From: Planctomycetota bacterium
Lineage (GTDB): Bacteria; Planctomycetota; Planctomycetia; Pirellulales; UBA7805
Direction of reading: 5' to 3'
DNA length: 5,748 nucleotides
Assembly (NCBI GenBank): GCA_030605285.1
Contig: JAUWIQ010000150.1
Span: 1 to 5,748 of the forward strand
The notes below the pieces were generated by a model that worked only from the letters and a program-made list of their open reading frames with translations, did no database searches and had not been told where the DNA came from. Of the stretch, positions 5,581 through 5,748 are shown piece after piece (position 1 is the stretch's first letter; each line of letters opens with the position of its first letter). The position numbers and the translations under genes are program-made.

Positions 5581-5748
5581 ATGGGCGAGACAATTTCCAA
5601 CGAAGACGATGGTGTCCCTTACGATTCACTTTTGATCGTTTCGTTTGGGGGTCCGGAAGGTAAGGCGGCTGTGCTGCCCTTTCTGGAGAACGTCCTGCGC
5701 GGACGTATCGTGCCGCAGGAACGGCTGCTTGCGGTCGCAGAGCATTCC
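5581..5748 (+). CDS. hemH: Ferrochelatase, N-terminal part (cut by window edge)
   Basis: The first 56 residues are visible and continue past the right edge. Ferrochelatase inserts Fe2+ into protoporphyrin IX (or acts in the coproporphyrin branch), the end of heme synthesis. After a short acidic leader (1-12), [14 protein letters not shown] (14-27) is the conserved first strand and Gly-rich turn of the family, and [19 protein letters not shown] (31-49) is the following helix in the form I associate with planctomycete and actinobacterial-like HemH. The metal-binding His and the rest of the active site lie outside the window. The ATG at 5581 is the only ATG in the open frame close to the conserved strand. 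The frame is open further upstream into the SDR gene, but no good start is there. No Shine-Dalgarno is visible. It begins 67 bases after the SDR stop. Confidence 0.9.
   Translation, partial: MGETISNEDDGVPYDSLLIVSFGGPEGKAAVLPFLENVLRGRIVPQERLLAVAEHS

Overview
The window most resembles a planctomycete chromosome, probably from the Pirellulales side of the phylum. This is inferred from family content, not from any database match. The pointers are a Minf_1886-family protein (a family I know from Planctomycetes and Verrucomicrobia), a secreted protein that looks like the start of a squalene/prenyltransferase-repeat protein, a ferrochelatase N-terminus with the SFGGPE...FLENVLRGR pattern, and several genes without a Shine-Dalgarno sequence. 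TGA serves as an ordinary stop here: ricT and the Minf_1886 gene both end in it.

The left two thirds (1-3691) is read on the minus strand. From upstream to downstream it holds a SAM-dependent methyltransferase interrupted by an in-frame TGA, ricT (PSP1 / iron-sulfur RNA-maturation factor), a Minf_1886-family gene, a possible 33-residue single-membrane-span peptide, a groES with no groEL beside it, a 440-base stretch with a long open but unrecognised minus frame, and the 5' end of the secreted repeat protein, which runs off the left edge. A perfect TATAAT lies about 60 bases upstream of that last start.

A 557-base divergent intergenic region (3692-4248) separates these from the plus-strand genes. 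It has small hairpins but no convincing gene. The plus-strand group is trxA (thioredoxin), a TIGR01777-type SDR/epimerase 38 bases downstream, and after 67 bases the start of hemH (ferrochelatase), cut by the right edge. The spacing fits one transcription unit linking thiol redox control with the last step of heme synthesis, but co-transcription is not shown by the sequence.

Most of the window is housekeeping. I do not see a new multi-gene system. The points worth a second look are the nonsense codon in an otherwise intact methyltransferase, the orphan groES, the open region downstream of it, an out-of-frame coding-like tail after ricT, and the tiny membrane ORF.
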